From: Blautia sp900556555
GTDB lineage: Bacteria; Bacillota; Clostridia; Lachnospirales; Lachnospiraceae
Assembly (NCBI GenBank): GCA_964250615.1
Contig: CAXUGM010000002.1
Reading direction: 5' to 3' (one strand)
Length of the DNA stretch: 64,000 bases
Shown: positions 40,888-49,126 of the stretch, piece by piece
How positions within the stretch are numbered: the first letter of the stretch is position 1
How the letters are laid out: each line of letters opens with the position of its first letter
The notes under the pieces: generated by a model
What the model saw: the letters and a program-made list of their open reading frames with translations, nothing else
What the model was told of the DNA's origin: nothing
Databases searched by the model: none
Translations under genes and position numbers: made by a program

Positions 40888-42447
40888 TCACTTAGCGTAA
40901 TCTACCACTCGTGATTCGCGAATTACATTTACTTTAATCTGTCCCGGATATTCCAGTTCAGCTTCAATCTGTTTGGAAATATCTCTTGCAAGCAGTACCA
41001 TATCAGCATCTGTGACATGTTCCGGTACTACCATTACACGAATTTCCCTTCCTGCCTGAATAGCAAAAGATTTATCAACACCTTTGAAGGAGTTTGTGAT
41101 ATCTTCTAACTGTTTTAATCTGTTGGTATATGTTTCTAATGTTTCTCTTCTTGCACCTGGTCTAGCCGCTGAAATCGCATCGGCAGCCTGTACAATACAT
41201 GCAACCAAAGAAGCAGGCTCCACATCTCCGTGATGGGATTCTACTGCATTGATTACAATCTGTGATTCTTTATATTTTTTACATAAGTCAGCCCCAATCT
41301 GAATATGGGAACCTTCCACTTCATGGTCAATGGATTTTCCGATATCGTGGAGCAGACCTGCTCTTTTCGCCATTCGTATATCTGTTCCCACTTCCCCTGC
41401 AAGTAAACCTGCAAGCTGTGCTACTTCGATAGAATGTTTCAGTGCATTCTGTCCATAGCTGGAGCGGAACTTCATGCGGCCCAGAAGACGAATCAGTTCA
41501 GGATGAATACCATGAACTCCTACTTCCAATGCTGCGGCTTCACCTTCTTCACGCATCATGGTTTCTACTTCTCTTTGAGCCTTTTCAACCATTTCTTCAA
41601 TTCTAGCCGGATGGATACGACCGTCTACAATTAATTTTTCCAAAGCGATTCTGGCTACTTCTCTGCGGATTGGATCAAATCCTGATAATACAACAGCTTC
41701 CGGAGTATCATCAATAATCAGATCCACACCTGTCAGTGTTTCCAAAGTTCTGATATTACGTCCTTCACGGCCGATAATACGTCCCTTCATCTCATCGCTT
41801 GGAAGCTGTACAACAGAAATTGTAGTCTCAGCCACATGGTCTGCTGCACATTTCTGAATAGCAGTCACTACATATTCTTTTGCTTTTTTGTCAGCTTCTT
41901 CTTTTGCCTTGCTCTCTAATTCCTTATAAAGCTTGGCTGTGTCAATTTTCACTTCGTCTTCAACAGTTTTCAACAGATAATCTTTTGCTTGTTCGGAGGT
42001 AAGGCCGGAAATTCTTTCCAGTTCCTGTACTCTCTGGCCTTGTAATTCATCGACTTTCTTTTCTTTCTTCTTTAACTCTGCTTCTTTTGCTGTGTACTCG
42101 GCTTCTCTTCTCTCTAAAGCATCTGCCTTTTTATCAAGAGCTTCTTCTTTTGATAAAACACGTTTTTCGTACTTCTGAAGTTCGTTTCTTCTCTCTTTTG
42201 TCTCTTTCTCAAGCTCATTCTTTGTCCGGAGATTTTCTTCTTTTGCTTCCAAGAGAGCTTCACGTTTTTTTGTCTCAGCAGTCTTCAATGCTTCATCTAT
42301 AATGCTTCTTGCTTTTACTTCTGCGGTTCCAATAGTCTCTGCATCTTTCTCTGCTTTTTTCTTAACAGAAATATTTGCAGTCACCGGAATGGAAACCAGC
42401 AAGGTAACAGCCACAGCAACAAGTGCAACTATTACATAGATTGCCAC
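40888..42447 (-). CDS. rny: Ribonuclease Y
   Basis: A 519-residue membrane-anchored endoribonuclease that starts mRNA decay. An N-terminal membrane helix (about residues 2-25), a long charged coiled coil (about 30-205), a KH domain (IIGREGRNIRTLE) and an HD domain (HSIEVAQLAGLLA, LLHDIGKSIDHEVEGSH) follow in the normal order and length. The start is GTG 42447 behind GGAGGTG. The promoter overlaps the end of recX, so it is separately transcribed from recA-recX. Confidence 0.97.
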   Translation of the reverse strand: MAIYVIVALVAVAVTLLVSIPVTANISVKKKAEKDAETIGTAEVKARSIIDEALKTAETKKREALLEAKEENLRTKNELEKETKERRNELQKYEKRVLSKEEALDKKADALERREAEYTAKEAELKKKEKKVDELQGQRVQELERISGLTSEQAKDYLLKTVEDEVKIDTAKLYKELESKAKEEADKKAKEYVVTAIQKCAADHVAETTISVVQLPSDEMKGRIIGREGRNIRTLETLTGVDLIIDDTPEAVVLSGFDPIRREVARIALEKLIVDGRIHPARIEEMVEKAQREVETMMREEGEAAALEVGVHGIHPELIRLLGRMKFRSSYGQNALKHSIEVAQLAGLLAGEVGTDIRMAKRAGLLHDIGKSIDHEVEGSHIQIGADLCKKYKESQIVINAVESHHGDVEPASLVACIVQAADAISAARPGARRETLETYTNRLKQLEDITNSFKGVDKSFAIQAGREIRVMVVPEHVTDADMVLLARDISKQIEAELEYPGQIKVNVIRESRVVDYAK

Positions 42448-42494
42448 AGGAGCACCTCCTTATTTAGTTTTCATTGTACAAATACAACAGTATA

Positions 42495-42523
42495 ATTTTA
42501 TACTGAATTTATAAAAAAGTCAA
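42495..42523 (-). promoter_or_regulatory. Promoter of rny
   Basis: Minus strand TTGACT, 17 bases, TAAAAT; the -35 overlaps the recX stop. The -10 is covered by an inverted repeat at 42488-42505 (CAGTATAA/TTATACTG around two bases). Confidence 0.65.
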
Positions 42524-43158
42524 CAAAAAGGTGGTCGGTCTTCCCACTCTTTCTCGCCTTTCTCACGAAAAACAGCAAGAATATCAGACGATGAAAATCC
42601 TTTCCGCATAAAAAAACCATAAAGTCTCTGCTTTTCTTTTTCTTCTAAAGGACCATTGCTTTTTCTTTTGCTCTCCATCATTCTGCGTATGGTATCTCTG
42701 GGATTCATGGTATCCTCGGCTTCTTCCAGAGCACAGCTTACGATTTGGGAAGGAATCCCCTTCTGCTGAAGTTCCATTTTCAGTCTGGCTTTCCCTTTTT
42801 TTGCCTTTTGAAATTCTATGTATCTGGCTGCATATCTGGCATCGTCAATATAATGAAAGGATTCCACATATGCCAAAGCCGCCTCCACAGCCTCAGAGGG
42901 ATAACCGCTTTGTTCCAGCTTCCGTCTCAATTCTGCCTTTGTCCTGTCCATTTTTTCGAGAAGATGCATGGCACGCAGTTTTGCCCTTTTGGTAAGAACC
43001 TCATCTACAATCTCCCTGTAGACAGCTTCCTCCAATTCATCTCCTTTTTGAATATGATAGCGGGACAGCTCGCCTTTGTATAACACAAAAGCGGGCTGTC
43101 CGTCTAATTCAATCTGAAATTTTTGTTTGGTTACAGGCTTTATTTCTGTAACAGTCAT
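42520..43158 (-). CDS. recX: Regulatory protein RecX
   Basis: A 212-residue all-helical inhibitor or modulator of RecA filaments. Repeated three-helix units are seen (RAKLRAMHLLEKMDRTKAEL; YVESFHYIDDARYAARYIEF; ARLKMELQQKGIPSQIV; KQRLYGFFMRKGFSSSDIL). It directly follows recA by 13 bases, the usual recA-recX arrangement, and shares its SOS control. Confidence 0.9.
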   Translation of the reverse strand: MTVTEIKPVTKQKFQIELDGQPAFVLYKGELSRYHIQKGDELEEAVYREIVDEVLTKRAKLRAMHLLEKMDRTKAELRRKLEQSGYPSEAVEAALAYVESFHYIDDARYAARYIEFQKAKKGKARLKMELQQKGIPSQIVSCALEEAEDTMNPRDTIRRMMESKRKSNGPLEEKEKQRLYGFFMRKGFSSSDILAVFREKGEKEWEDRPPFC

Positions 43159-43171
43159 GCTCTTTTACCTC

Positions 43172-44293
43172 TTATTTTTCCTCTTCTGGCTCAACAAACG
43201 GTGCTTCCTGTCCCGCTTCCATCTGAGAAGCTGCTGTCTCAGCTTCTGCTTCAGCATCTGCAAGACCGTAATGTACTCTCACTTTTCTTTCAATTTCTTC
43301 CGCAATCTGAGGATTATCTTTCAGGTATTTCTTTGCGTTTTCACGGCCCTGGCCGATTTTTCCATCATTGTAGGCATACCACGCACCACTTTTATTGACA
43401 ATACCAATGTTGGCCGCAAGATCCAGAATATCCCCTTCTCTGGAAATTCCTTCTCCGAACATGATGTCAAATTCTGCTTCCTTAAATGGAGGAGCGATCT
43501 TATTCTTTACCACCTTGATTCTTGTACGGTTACCTACCATCTCTCCGCTCTGTTTCAAAGTCTCAATTCTTCTTACATCCATACGGATAGAAGAATAGAA
43601 TTTCAAAGCACGGCCACCTGTAGTCACCTCAGGATTTCCGAACATCACACCTACTTTTTCACGAAGCTGGTTGATAAAGATTACAATACAATTGGATTTG
43701 CTGATGTGGGCAGTAAGCTTTCTCAGTGCCTGGGACATGAGACGTGCCTGAAGACCCACATGGGAATCGCCCATCTCTCCCTCAATCTCTGCCTTTGGAA
43801 CAAGAGCTGCTACAGAGTCCACAATAATAATATCTACAGCACCGGAACGCACCATAGTCTCTGTAATCTCAAGAGCCTGTTCTCCATTGTCCGGCTGAGA
43901 TATGTAAAGATTGTCAATATCTACACCGATATTTTTCGCATAAGCAGGGTCTAATGCGTGCTCTGCATCAATAAATCCTGCAATTCCGCCTCTCTTCTGT
44001 ACTTCTGCCACCATATGAAGTGCAACTGTGGTCTTACCACTGGATTCCGGTCCATAGACCTCCACAATCCTTCCTTTCGGAATACCGCCTAAACCAAGAG
44101 CAATATCAAGGCTTAATGCTCCTGTTGGAACAGTCTCCACATTCATATTTGCCGCGGAATCTCCCAGTTTCATCACAGAACCTTTTCCAAACTGTTTTTC
44201 AATCTGAGCCAGGGCTCCGTCAAGTGCTTTTAATTTATCTTCTTTTTTTAAAACTTCCTTTTTAGAGGAATCTTCTTTCATTGTCTGTGCCAT
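43172..44293 (-). CDS. recA: Recombinase RecA
   Basis: A 373-residue DNA strand-exchange ATPase and SOS co-protease. Walker A GPESSGKTTVALH, IIVDSVAALVPKAEIEGEMGD, the L2 region NQLREKVGVMFGNPEVTTGG and a C-terminal acidic tail are intact. ATG 44293 (AGGAG at seven bases) is preferred to an ATG two codons upstream. A perfect LexA box and a strong promoter lie just upstream, and recX follows. Confidence 0.98.
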   Translation of the reverse strand: MAQTMKEDSSKKEVLKKEDKLKALDGALAQIEKQFGKGSVMKLGDSAANMNVETVPTGALSLDIALGLGGIPKGRIVEVYGPESSGKTTVALHMVAEVQKRGGIAGFIDAEHALDPAYAKNIGVDIDNLYISQPDNGEQALEITETMVRSGAVDIIIVDSVAALVPKAEIEGEMGDSHVGLQARLMSQALRKLTAHISKSNCIVIFINQLREKVGVMFGNPEVTTGGRALKFYSSIRMDVRRIETLKQSGEMVGNRTRIKVVKNKIAPPFKEAEFDIMFGEGISREGDILDLAANIGIVNKSGAWYAYNDGKIGQGRENAKKYLKDNPQIAEEIERKVRVHYGLADAEAEAETAASQMEAGQEAPFVEPEEEK

Positions 44294-44303
44294 TTCCATT
44301 CTC

Positions 44304-44414
44304 CTATTTTTCTTTACTATACAAAGCTGCGAACTTATGTTCGTTTCTGTGTTCCATCATAGTATATTTTCTTCCCATTGTCAACTGTTTTCCTGAGAAG
44401 TTCTTTTTTATCAC
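44304..44414 (-). CDS. Candidate 36-codon small ORF upstream of recA
   Basis: GTG at 44414 is preceded by a strong ribosome site (GGAGGAG, plus-strand complement at 44425-44431) about ten bases away. The frame stays open for 36 codons, starts MIKKNFSGKQLT, is basic, and ends in TAG fused to the recA ribosome site (TAGGAG). The same ribosome site is eight bases from an ATG that is followed at once by TGA. The recA promoter and LexA box lie inside the frame, so only transcripts from a more distant promoter would carry it. Could be chance. Confidence 0.25.
   Translation of the reverse strand: MIKKNFSGKQLTMGRKYTMMEHRNEHKFAALYSKEK
44330..44343 (-). promoter_or_regulatory. LexA (SOS) box of recA
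   Basis: CGAACTTATGTTCG, a perfect palindromic match to the Gram-positive LexA/DinR consensus (CGAAC-N4-GTTCG), immediately downstream of the recA -10 element, where LexA binding blocks transcription. Confidence 0.9.
44356..44384 (-). promoter_or_regulatory. Promoter of recA-recX
   Basis: Minus strand perfect TTGACA, 17 bases, TATGAT, with the LexA box 12 bases downstream of the -10. Confidence 0.85.
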
Positions 44415-44500
44415 ATCCGTTCTTCTCCTCCTTCCATCCTTATTATATTAATCGTCTTTTTGAATACCGCCCCAGATACGAAGCAAGAAAATACAGATTT

Positions 44501-44584
44501 TTCAATCAGATGGATATTTGAATCACTCCGACCTCTGACTGAATCCTATGAATTTATGATAACAAACTTTTTTGTTTTTCTCAA
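44501..44584 (-). promoter_or_regulatory. Distal promoter and 5' stem-loop upstream of recA
   Basis: Minus strand TTGAGA, 17 bases, TATCAT (44556-44584). Right after the expected start, 44532-44543 pairs with 44501-44513 (about ten pairs including one G-U, one mismatch). It could drive a small RNA or a long recA leader. The rest of the 280-base region 44415-44697 holds only this, the ribosome site of the candidate small ORF and the spore-coat gene terminator. Confidence 0.45.
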
Positions 44585-44634
44585 GAATTTTCGATGATTC
44601 TTTTTCTACATTTTTTGCAGCTTTTATAGATGTG

Positions 44635-44684
44635 TAAAAAGCCCTTTTCCACAGATTTTCTCTTGCAGAAAAGGACTTTTTTTC
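44635..44684 (-). terminator. Terminator after the CotF-like genes
   Basis: Stem AAAAAG-CCTTTTC with its complement (one mismatch) and a loop of about 20 bases, 14 bases after the second CotF-like stop codon, with T-rich tail on the minus strand. Confidence 0.75.
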
Positions 44685-44697
44685 TAAAACATTCTGT

Positions 44698-44955
44698 TTA
44701 CTGCACAGACGACTGGCTCAAAATAGAGCGTACATGTGCAACCTCATCTGGTTTTGCACAAGCTGCCGGAACATAATAACTTTTGGCTCTTGCCATCTGA
44801 TAAATTTCTTCCTGAGACATCTCACACTGGTTTCTCATCTGTTTCAATGTCTGCTTTAACTGCTGGTTCTCCGTCTGGGGAATCATCTCTCCATAGCGTA
44901 CCAGTTCACCGTTAATCCCTGCCAGGGTATCTGCTACCATTGTTTTGTCTGTCAT
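44698..44955 (-). CDS. CotF-family spore coat-like protein
   Basis: An 85-residue helical protein. The pattern DKTMVADTLAGINGELVRYG, then QLKQTLKQMRNQCEMSQEEI and AKSYYVPAACA fits the CotF/DUF2383-like coat protein fold (two long helices and a tyrosine/proline tail). CotF proteins are found in the Bacillus spore coat; the role in this organism is inferred. It follows a smaller relative by 13 bases. AGGAGG-type site before ATG 44955. Confidence 0.7.
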   Translation of the reverse strand: MTDKTMVADTLAGINGELVRYGEMIPQTENQQLKQTLKQMRNQCEMSQEEIYQMARAKSYYVPAACAKPDEVAHVRSILSQSSVQ

Positions 44956-44968
44956 ATCCTTGTCCCTC

Positions 44969-45154
44969 CTACTGTAAAAAAGTCATAAGCTGTTGTTTGC
45001 TTTCCAATGCAGACTGTGCTGACTTCTGGAAAAACTGTTTTACCTGGGGGTCCTGAGCCTCATGGGCATAATCCTGCATTTTGCAGTGGGTGGTGTCAAA
45101 TCCGCTGATTAAATGGCGCAGATTCTGTAGATCAAGTACTGAAATCTCTGTCAT
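44969..45154 (-). CDS. Small helical protein paired with the CotF-like gene
   Basis: A 61-residue protein starting MTEISVLDLQNLRHLI and ending in SAQSALESKQQLMTFLQ. Two amphipathic helices resemble the core of CotF-type proteins, so it may form a partner. ATG 45154 with AGGAGG nine bases upstream is chosen over a frame 12 codons longer. First gene of a two-gene unit ended by the terminator at 44635-44684. Confidence 0.65.
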   Translation of the reverse strand: MTEISVLDLQNLRHLISGFDTTHCKMQDYAHEAQDPQVKQFFQKSAQSALESKQQLMTFLQ

Positions 45155-45254
45155 GGTCAAATTCCTCCTGTGTTTTGTTTGCAGATACACTCTGCATGTA
45201 CCTTCTTAGTATGACAAGATTTCCTGTTTCTATAACTGATTTTATGGTTTTCTG

Positions 45255-47258
45255 CTATGAATTTTTAATAATCCGCTTGCTGCCGGAATATGTAATCAGG
45301 AAATAACCTCCGTAAATCACCAAAAGGATACCTGCTGTGGTTAAAATAGATGACAAACTTCCTATTTTGCCCATACTCTCCAACATCAGGCCGATAAACG
45401 TCATTCCAAAAACAGAATGAATGAGTGCAACCAAAAGAGGCAGGAAGAAAAACAAGGCAGTCTGGCGGAATAAAGCTCTGGAAATAATTTTTTCATCTGC
45501 ACCGATTTTCCGCAGCATATCGTACCGTTCTCTGTTATCGGAACTCTCTGAAAGCTCCTTTAAAGCCAGAATCGCTGCACTGGAGATCAAAAAGATGATT
45601 CCAAGATAAATGGCAACAAAGGTAATCGTAGCAGAAAGTCCGCCGCTGACTTCTACAATCTGAATTTTGCTTGTAAATAAAATTCCATCTTTTTCCAAAG
45701 AAACTGCCTGACGTTCCGCCTCACTTAACTCATCTCTTGTTTCTCCTTGGTAATTTACAGCCAGAAACTCTTCGTTTTTCCATTCTTCTTTTACACTGTC
45801 ATCCGGCAAAATAATAATCCCTCTGTTGGCATGATTTGCCATCATTTCCAGAAAACCGTACTTACATTCCGGATATGCCGGTGCATATTCCTGCCCCTCC
45901 AGAGAAATCTTATATCCTTCTTTGAGCAGAGGATTTCTTACTTCTGTAAACATTTCGTAGTCGCTTACCACTGCATAGGTATGAGCCGGTACTTCCAGTT
46001 GCTCTGCTCCGTACAATTTTGCAATTTTATTATAATCCGATACCTTCAAAATCTGTTCTGTCATCTTATAGGCCGGAAAATCCATCATGGCTGTGAAATT
46101 AAGAATATCTTTTCCCATGGTATCCTTCATGGTAAGCTGCTCTGTCCTATAGATGGTGACCTGCACAGCATCCGAAGCAAAAACTCCTCTTTCCTGCTGC
46201 TCCTGTTTTAATGCTTCCAGTTTTTGTCCTGCCTGCTCATTTCCTCCATATTCTTCTGAATAATACATGGAATAATTAGCATCCACAGGAGTAAGCTCTC
46301 CCAGCATTTTCTGAAACTCACTATTCAGCCCAAGGCCGCCAGCCAGCACACAAATCGTTACAAACAGCATCAGGCAGATCACGGTCATGGAAAATACCAT
46401 GGTATTTACCTTACTGTGAATCTGGCGGAGGACAAAGGCATTTAAGTCCCGCAGATAAAAACGTTTGCTTTTCTGCACAACATTCAGCAAAAAGCCGGAA
46501 AGCGACCAGAAAAACAAAAACGTGCCAATGCATCCTGCCAGAATGATCATACCCACTTGAGATTGTTCCAGCCTGTCTGGATGACAAACCAGATAATACT
46601 GGATTCCCAGATCAATAAGTGCCACTAAAAACACCAGGAAACAGAATACCGGATTTTTCATCTTTACCTGCTCATTTTGCTTTCTTGCGGAAAGTAGCTT
46701 GATCAGCCGGCATTTCGAAATACTCACTACATTAAAAACAGCTACAATGGCAAACATGATGGTAAAGTATAAGATGGTTTTAAAAAATGCATTCCTGGAA
46801 AATACAAACTGGTATCCATCCATCACACCTCCGAACATCTTCACCACCAGAAGAGACATAAACTGTGCACCGAAAATCCCCAAAAGCAGCCCAACTGCCA
46901 GAGAAACAAGCCCGATGAGAAAGGTTTCTCCCAGCAAAATCCTGGAAATCTGCCCTTTTCCCATTCCAAGTGTTAGGTAAATACCAAACTCCTGTTTTCT
47001 GCGCTTGATCAAAAAATTATTAGCATATACGATTAAAAATCCTAAGATAAACGAAATAAATACTGACATGCCACTGAGCATCTGAATCATTAATTTCATG
47101 ATGTCATAGGTGGAACTGCTGATGACCTCCATGGCCTGCTGTGAATCCATGGAATTAAACACATAAAAGATAGCCACACCTAAAATCAGAGTCACAAAAT
47201 AAATGGCATAATCCTTGAAGCTTTTTTTCATATTCTTTACAGAAAGCCTAAATAACAT
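45255..47258 (-). CDS. FtsX-like ABC permease, BceB type
   Basis: A 667-residue membrane protein with about ten hydrophobic segments: one plus three near the N-terminus, pairs around residues 200-310, a large outer domain (about 315-520) and three at the end. This is the BceB/VraG layout of transporters that detect and free bacitracin-like or lantibiotic peptides from their lipid targets. It overlaps the ATPase gene by 11 bases. Together with the kinase and regulator directly upstream it forms a Bce-type module, where the permease itself is the sensor. The drug recognised cannot be predicted by eye. Confidence 0.88.
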   Translation of the reverse strand: MLFRLSVKNMKKSFKDYAIYFVTLILGVAIFYVFNSMDSQQAMEVISSSTYDIMKLMIQMLSGMSVFISFILGFLIVYANNFLIKRRKQEFGIYLTLGMGKGQISRILLGETFLIGLVSLAVGLLLGIFGAQFMSLLVVKMFGGVMDGYQFVFSRNAFFKTILYFTIMFAIVAVFNVVSISKCRLIKLLSARKQNEQVKMKNPVFCFLVFLVALIDLGIQYYLVCHPDRLEQSQVGMIILAGCIGTFLFFWSLSGFLLNVVQKSKRFYLRDLNAFVLRQIHSKVNTMVFSMTVICLMLFVTICVLAGGLGLNSEFQKMLGELTPVDANYSMYYSEEYGGNEQAGQKLEALKQEQQERGVFASDAVQVTIYRTEQLTMKDTMGKDILNFTAMMDFPAYKMTEQILKVSDYNKIAKLYGAEQLEVPAHTYAVVSDYEMFTEVRNPLLKEGYKISLEGQEYAPAYPECKYGFLEMMANHANRGIIILPDDSVKEEWKNEEFLAVNYQGETRDELSEAERQAVSLEKDGILFTSKIQIVEVSGGLSATITFVAIYLGIIFLISSAAILALKELSESSDNRERYDMLRKIGADEKIISRALFRQTALFFFLPLLVALIHSVFGMTFIGLMLESMGKIGSLSSILTTAGILLVIYGGYFLITYSGSKRIIKNS

Positions 47259-48015
47259 CGTTCAGCTCACCTCCCAGAAGAGTCACTACCTCAATAATTC
47301 GATTGAAAAATTCTTTTCTGGAATCTTCTCCTCTGTGCAGCTCATTAAACAATTTTCCATCTTTGATAAACAGAATACGGTCTGCATAGCTGGCAGTAAA
47401 AGCATCATGGGTGACCATAAGGATGGTTGCCCCAAGCTTCTGGTTCATATATTGAAAACTCTCCAGCAGCATTCTGGCAGACTTAGAATCTAAAGCTCCG
47501 GTGGGTTCATCGGCCAACACCAGTTTTGGATTCGCAACCATGGCTCTGGCACAGGCAACTCTCTGCTTCTGGCCTCCTGACATTTCGTAAGGATATTTAT
47601 GAAGAACCTGAGTGATTCCAAGCTGCTCTGCTATTTTTTCTACATCTTTCTGAATTTTCTCAGGTTTTACCCTCTGGATTGTCAGTGCCAGGGCAATATT
47701 TTCATAGGCGGTCAGAGTATCCAGCAAATTAAAATCCTGGAAAATAAATCCTAATTCTTCTCTCCGGAATCGGTTTAAATGATTTCCTTTCAATCTGGTG
47801 ATATCAATATCATCCACCACAATTTTCCCACTGGTAATCCGGTCTATGGTAGAAAGACAGTTGAGCAGTGTTGTCTTTCCGGAACCTGAGGCTCCCATAA
47901 TTCCCACAAACTCTCCTTCTTCTACTCTGAAACTGATTTTATCTAATGCCTTCGTAAGATTTCCTTTATTTCCATAATATTTTTCGACATTTGCTACCTC
48001 TAATACTGTATTCAT
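47248..48015 (-). CDS. ABC transporter ATPase, BceA type
   Basis: A 255-residue MacB/LolD-like nucleotide-binding protein: Walker A GASGSGKTT, the QDFNLLDTLTAYENI Q-loop region, signature MSGGQKQR, Walker B LVLADEPTGALD and MVTHD. ATG 48015 with AAAGGAG is chosen; the frame opens 28 codons earlier into the regulatory region. Partner of the downstream permease. A dedicated promoter with a BceR-type box lies in the 94 bases separating it from the kinase gene. Confidence 0.92.
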   Translation of the reverse strand: MNTVLEVANVEKYYGNKGNLTKALDKISFRVEEGEFVGIMGASGSGKTTLLNCLSTIDRITSGKIVVDDIDITRLKGNHLNRFRREELGFIFQDFNLLDTLTAYENIALALTIQRVKPEKIQKDVEKIAEQLGITQVLHKYPYEMSGGQKQRVACARAMVANPKLVLADEPTGALDSKSARMLLESFQYMNQKLGATILMVTHDAFTASYADRILFIKDGKLFNELHRGEDSRKEFFNRIIEVVTLLGGELNDVI

Positions 48016-48043
48016 CCTTTTGCTCCTTTCCTGTGATGACTCT

Positions 48044-48109
48044 ATCATACAGGAAATTTCCCGTAAAACCCATTGATTTGACTTACACTTTCCTTTCATT
48101 TTTGTAAGG
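48044..48109 (-). promoter_or_regulatory. Putative BceR-type operator and promoter of the export ATPase
   Basis: On the minus strand CCTTACA-AAAA-TGAAAGG (complement 48092-48109), a near-perfect palindrome of the TTACA-N4-TGTAA type bound by BceR-like regulators, with a further TGTAAG half (48082-48087). Downstream a TATGAT -10 (48044-48049) has a poor -35, as expected for an activated promoter. Confidence 0.55.
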
Positions 48110-49126
48110 TTAAAAAATTTCTCCTGTCATACTCCCTTTTGGAAAGCTGATAATCACCTGGCAGCCCTTCCCCTGGGAAGAAACAATTTCCAGCTTATGC
48201 CCCATTTTTTCGCAGAGCTTTCTGCACAGATATAATCCCAGACCCGTAGATTTTTTCCCGGTCCTGCCATTTTCTCCGGTAAATCCTTTCTCAAAAACTC
48301 TCGGCAGATCCTTTGCCGAAATTCCTGTTCCTGTATCACGAAGATATAATTTTACCTTTTCCTGCTGCACCCTGGCATACCACTCCAGCTTCCGCTCTCC
48401 TTCCTCCATATACTTTACGCTGTTAGAAAGAATCTGCTGGAGAATAAATGCCAGCCATTTACTGTCAGAAAATACAATCTCATCCAAATCATGAAGACTG
48501 ATCTGAATCTTTTCTTTCAGAAGCAATCTGCGGTTTTTCTGAATCGTTTCTGTACAGATCTGTTTCAAAGACACTCTCTTTAACACATAATCCTTTTCCA
48601 CATAGTTGCTCCTTGCATAGAACAAGGCCTGCTCCGTATAAGCATCAATCTGCTCTAATTCTTCCATCATACTTTCATCATAAAACTCCCGGTTGTTTTC
48701 TACCAGAAGTTTTCCTGTCGCAATAGGAAGCTTGATTTCATGTACCCACAATTCGATGTATTCCTTATATTCCCTGTTATTTTCTTCAAATTTTTGAATC
48801 CTCTCTGCCATGGAACGCTCCATTTCCAGCATGGCATCATACATCACTTTTCCTTCTAAAAACTCCGGTCTTTCCAGAAGTTCTGGCAAGAGATAAGCCT
48901 GATCCAGACTGCGTCTGTTTTTTTCCATATCCTGATAAAAATTCTTTCTTTCTGCATAACTCACATAGGAAAGAAAGAAAAAGATCCCTATAGTTCCTAC
49001 GCCTGTGATCCACAGATAAAAAGCCGGAACCTTGCTCAAAATCCCAAACGAAATTTCCAGAAACAAAAAGCCTGCCAAAAGCAGGCCATGCAACCACCGG
49101 TCTTTCAAATATTCTCTATAATTCAT
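48110..49126 (-). CDS. Intramembrane-sensing histidine kinase, BceS type
   Basis: A 338-residue kinase with two membrane helices (about 14-31 and 36-56) joined by only a few outside residues and no sensor domain, typical of BceS-like kinases that take their signal from the partner transporter. Phosphoacceptor His129 in ELWVHEIKLPIA; N box QQILSNSVKYM; G box KSTGLGLYLC. Its ATG overlaps the regulator stop by four bases. Confidence 0.92.
   Translation of the reverse strand: MNYREYLKDRWLHGLLLAGFLFLEISFGILSKVPAFYLWITGVGTIGIFFFLSYVSYAERKNFYQDMEKNRRSLDQAYLLPELLERPEFLEGKVMYDAMLEMERSMAERIQKFEENNREYKEYIELWVHEIKLPIATGKLLVENNREFYDESMMEELEQIDAYTEQALFYARSNYVEKDYVLKRVSLKQICTETIQKNRRLLLKEKIQISLHDLDEIVFSDSKWLAFILQQILSNSVKYMEEGERKLEWYARVQQEKVKLYLRDTGTGISAKDLPRVFEKGFTGENGRTGKKSTGLGLYLCRKLCEKMGHKLEIVSSQGKGCQVIISFPKGSMTGEIF

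Noticed and set aside
44411..44416. ATG-TGA start-stop pair as the only use of the ribosome site upstream of recA
   Set aside because: A GTG one base shifted from this ATG gives a 36-codon frame at a workable distance; kept as part of that finding rather than as a separate gene.
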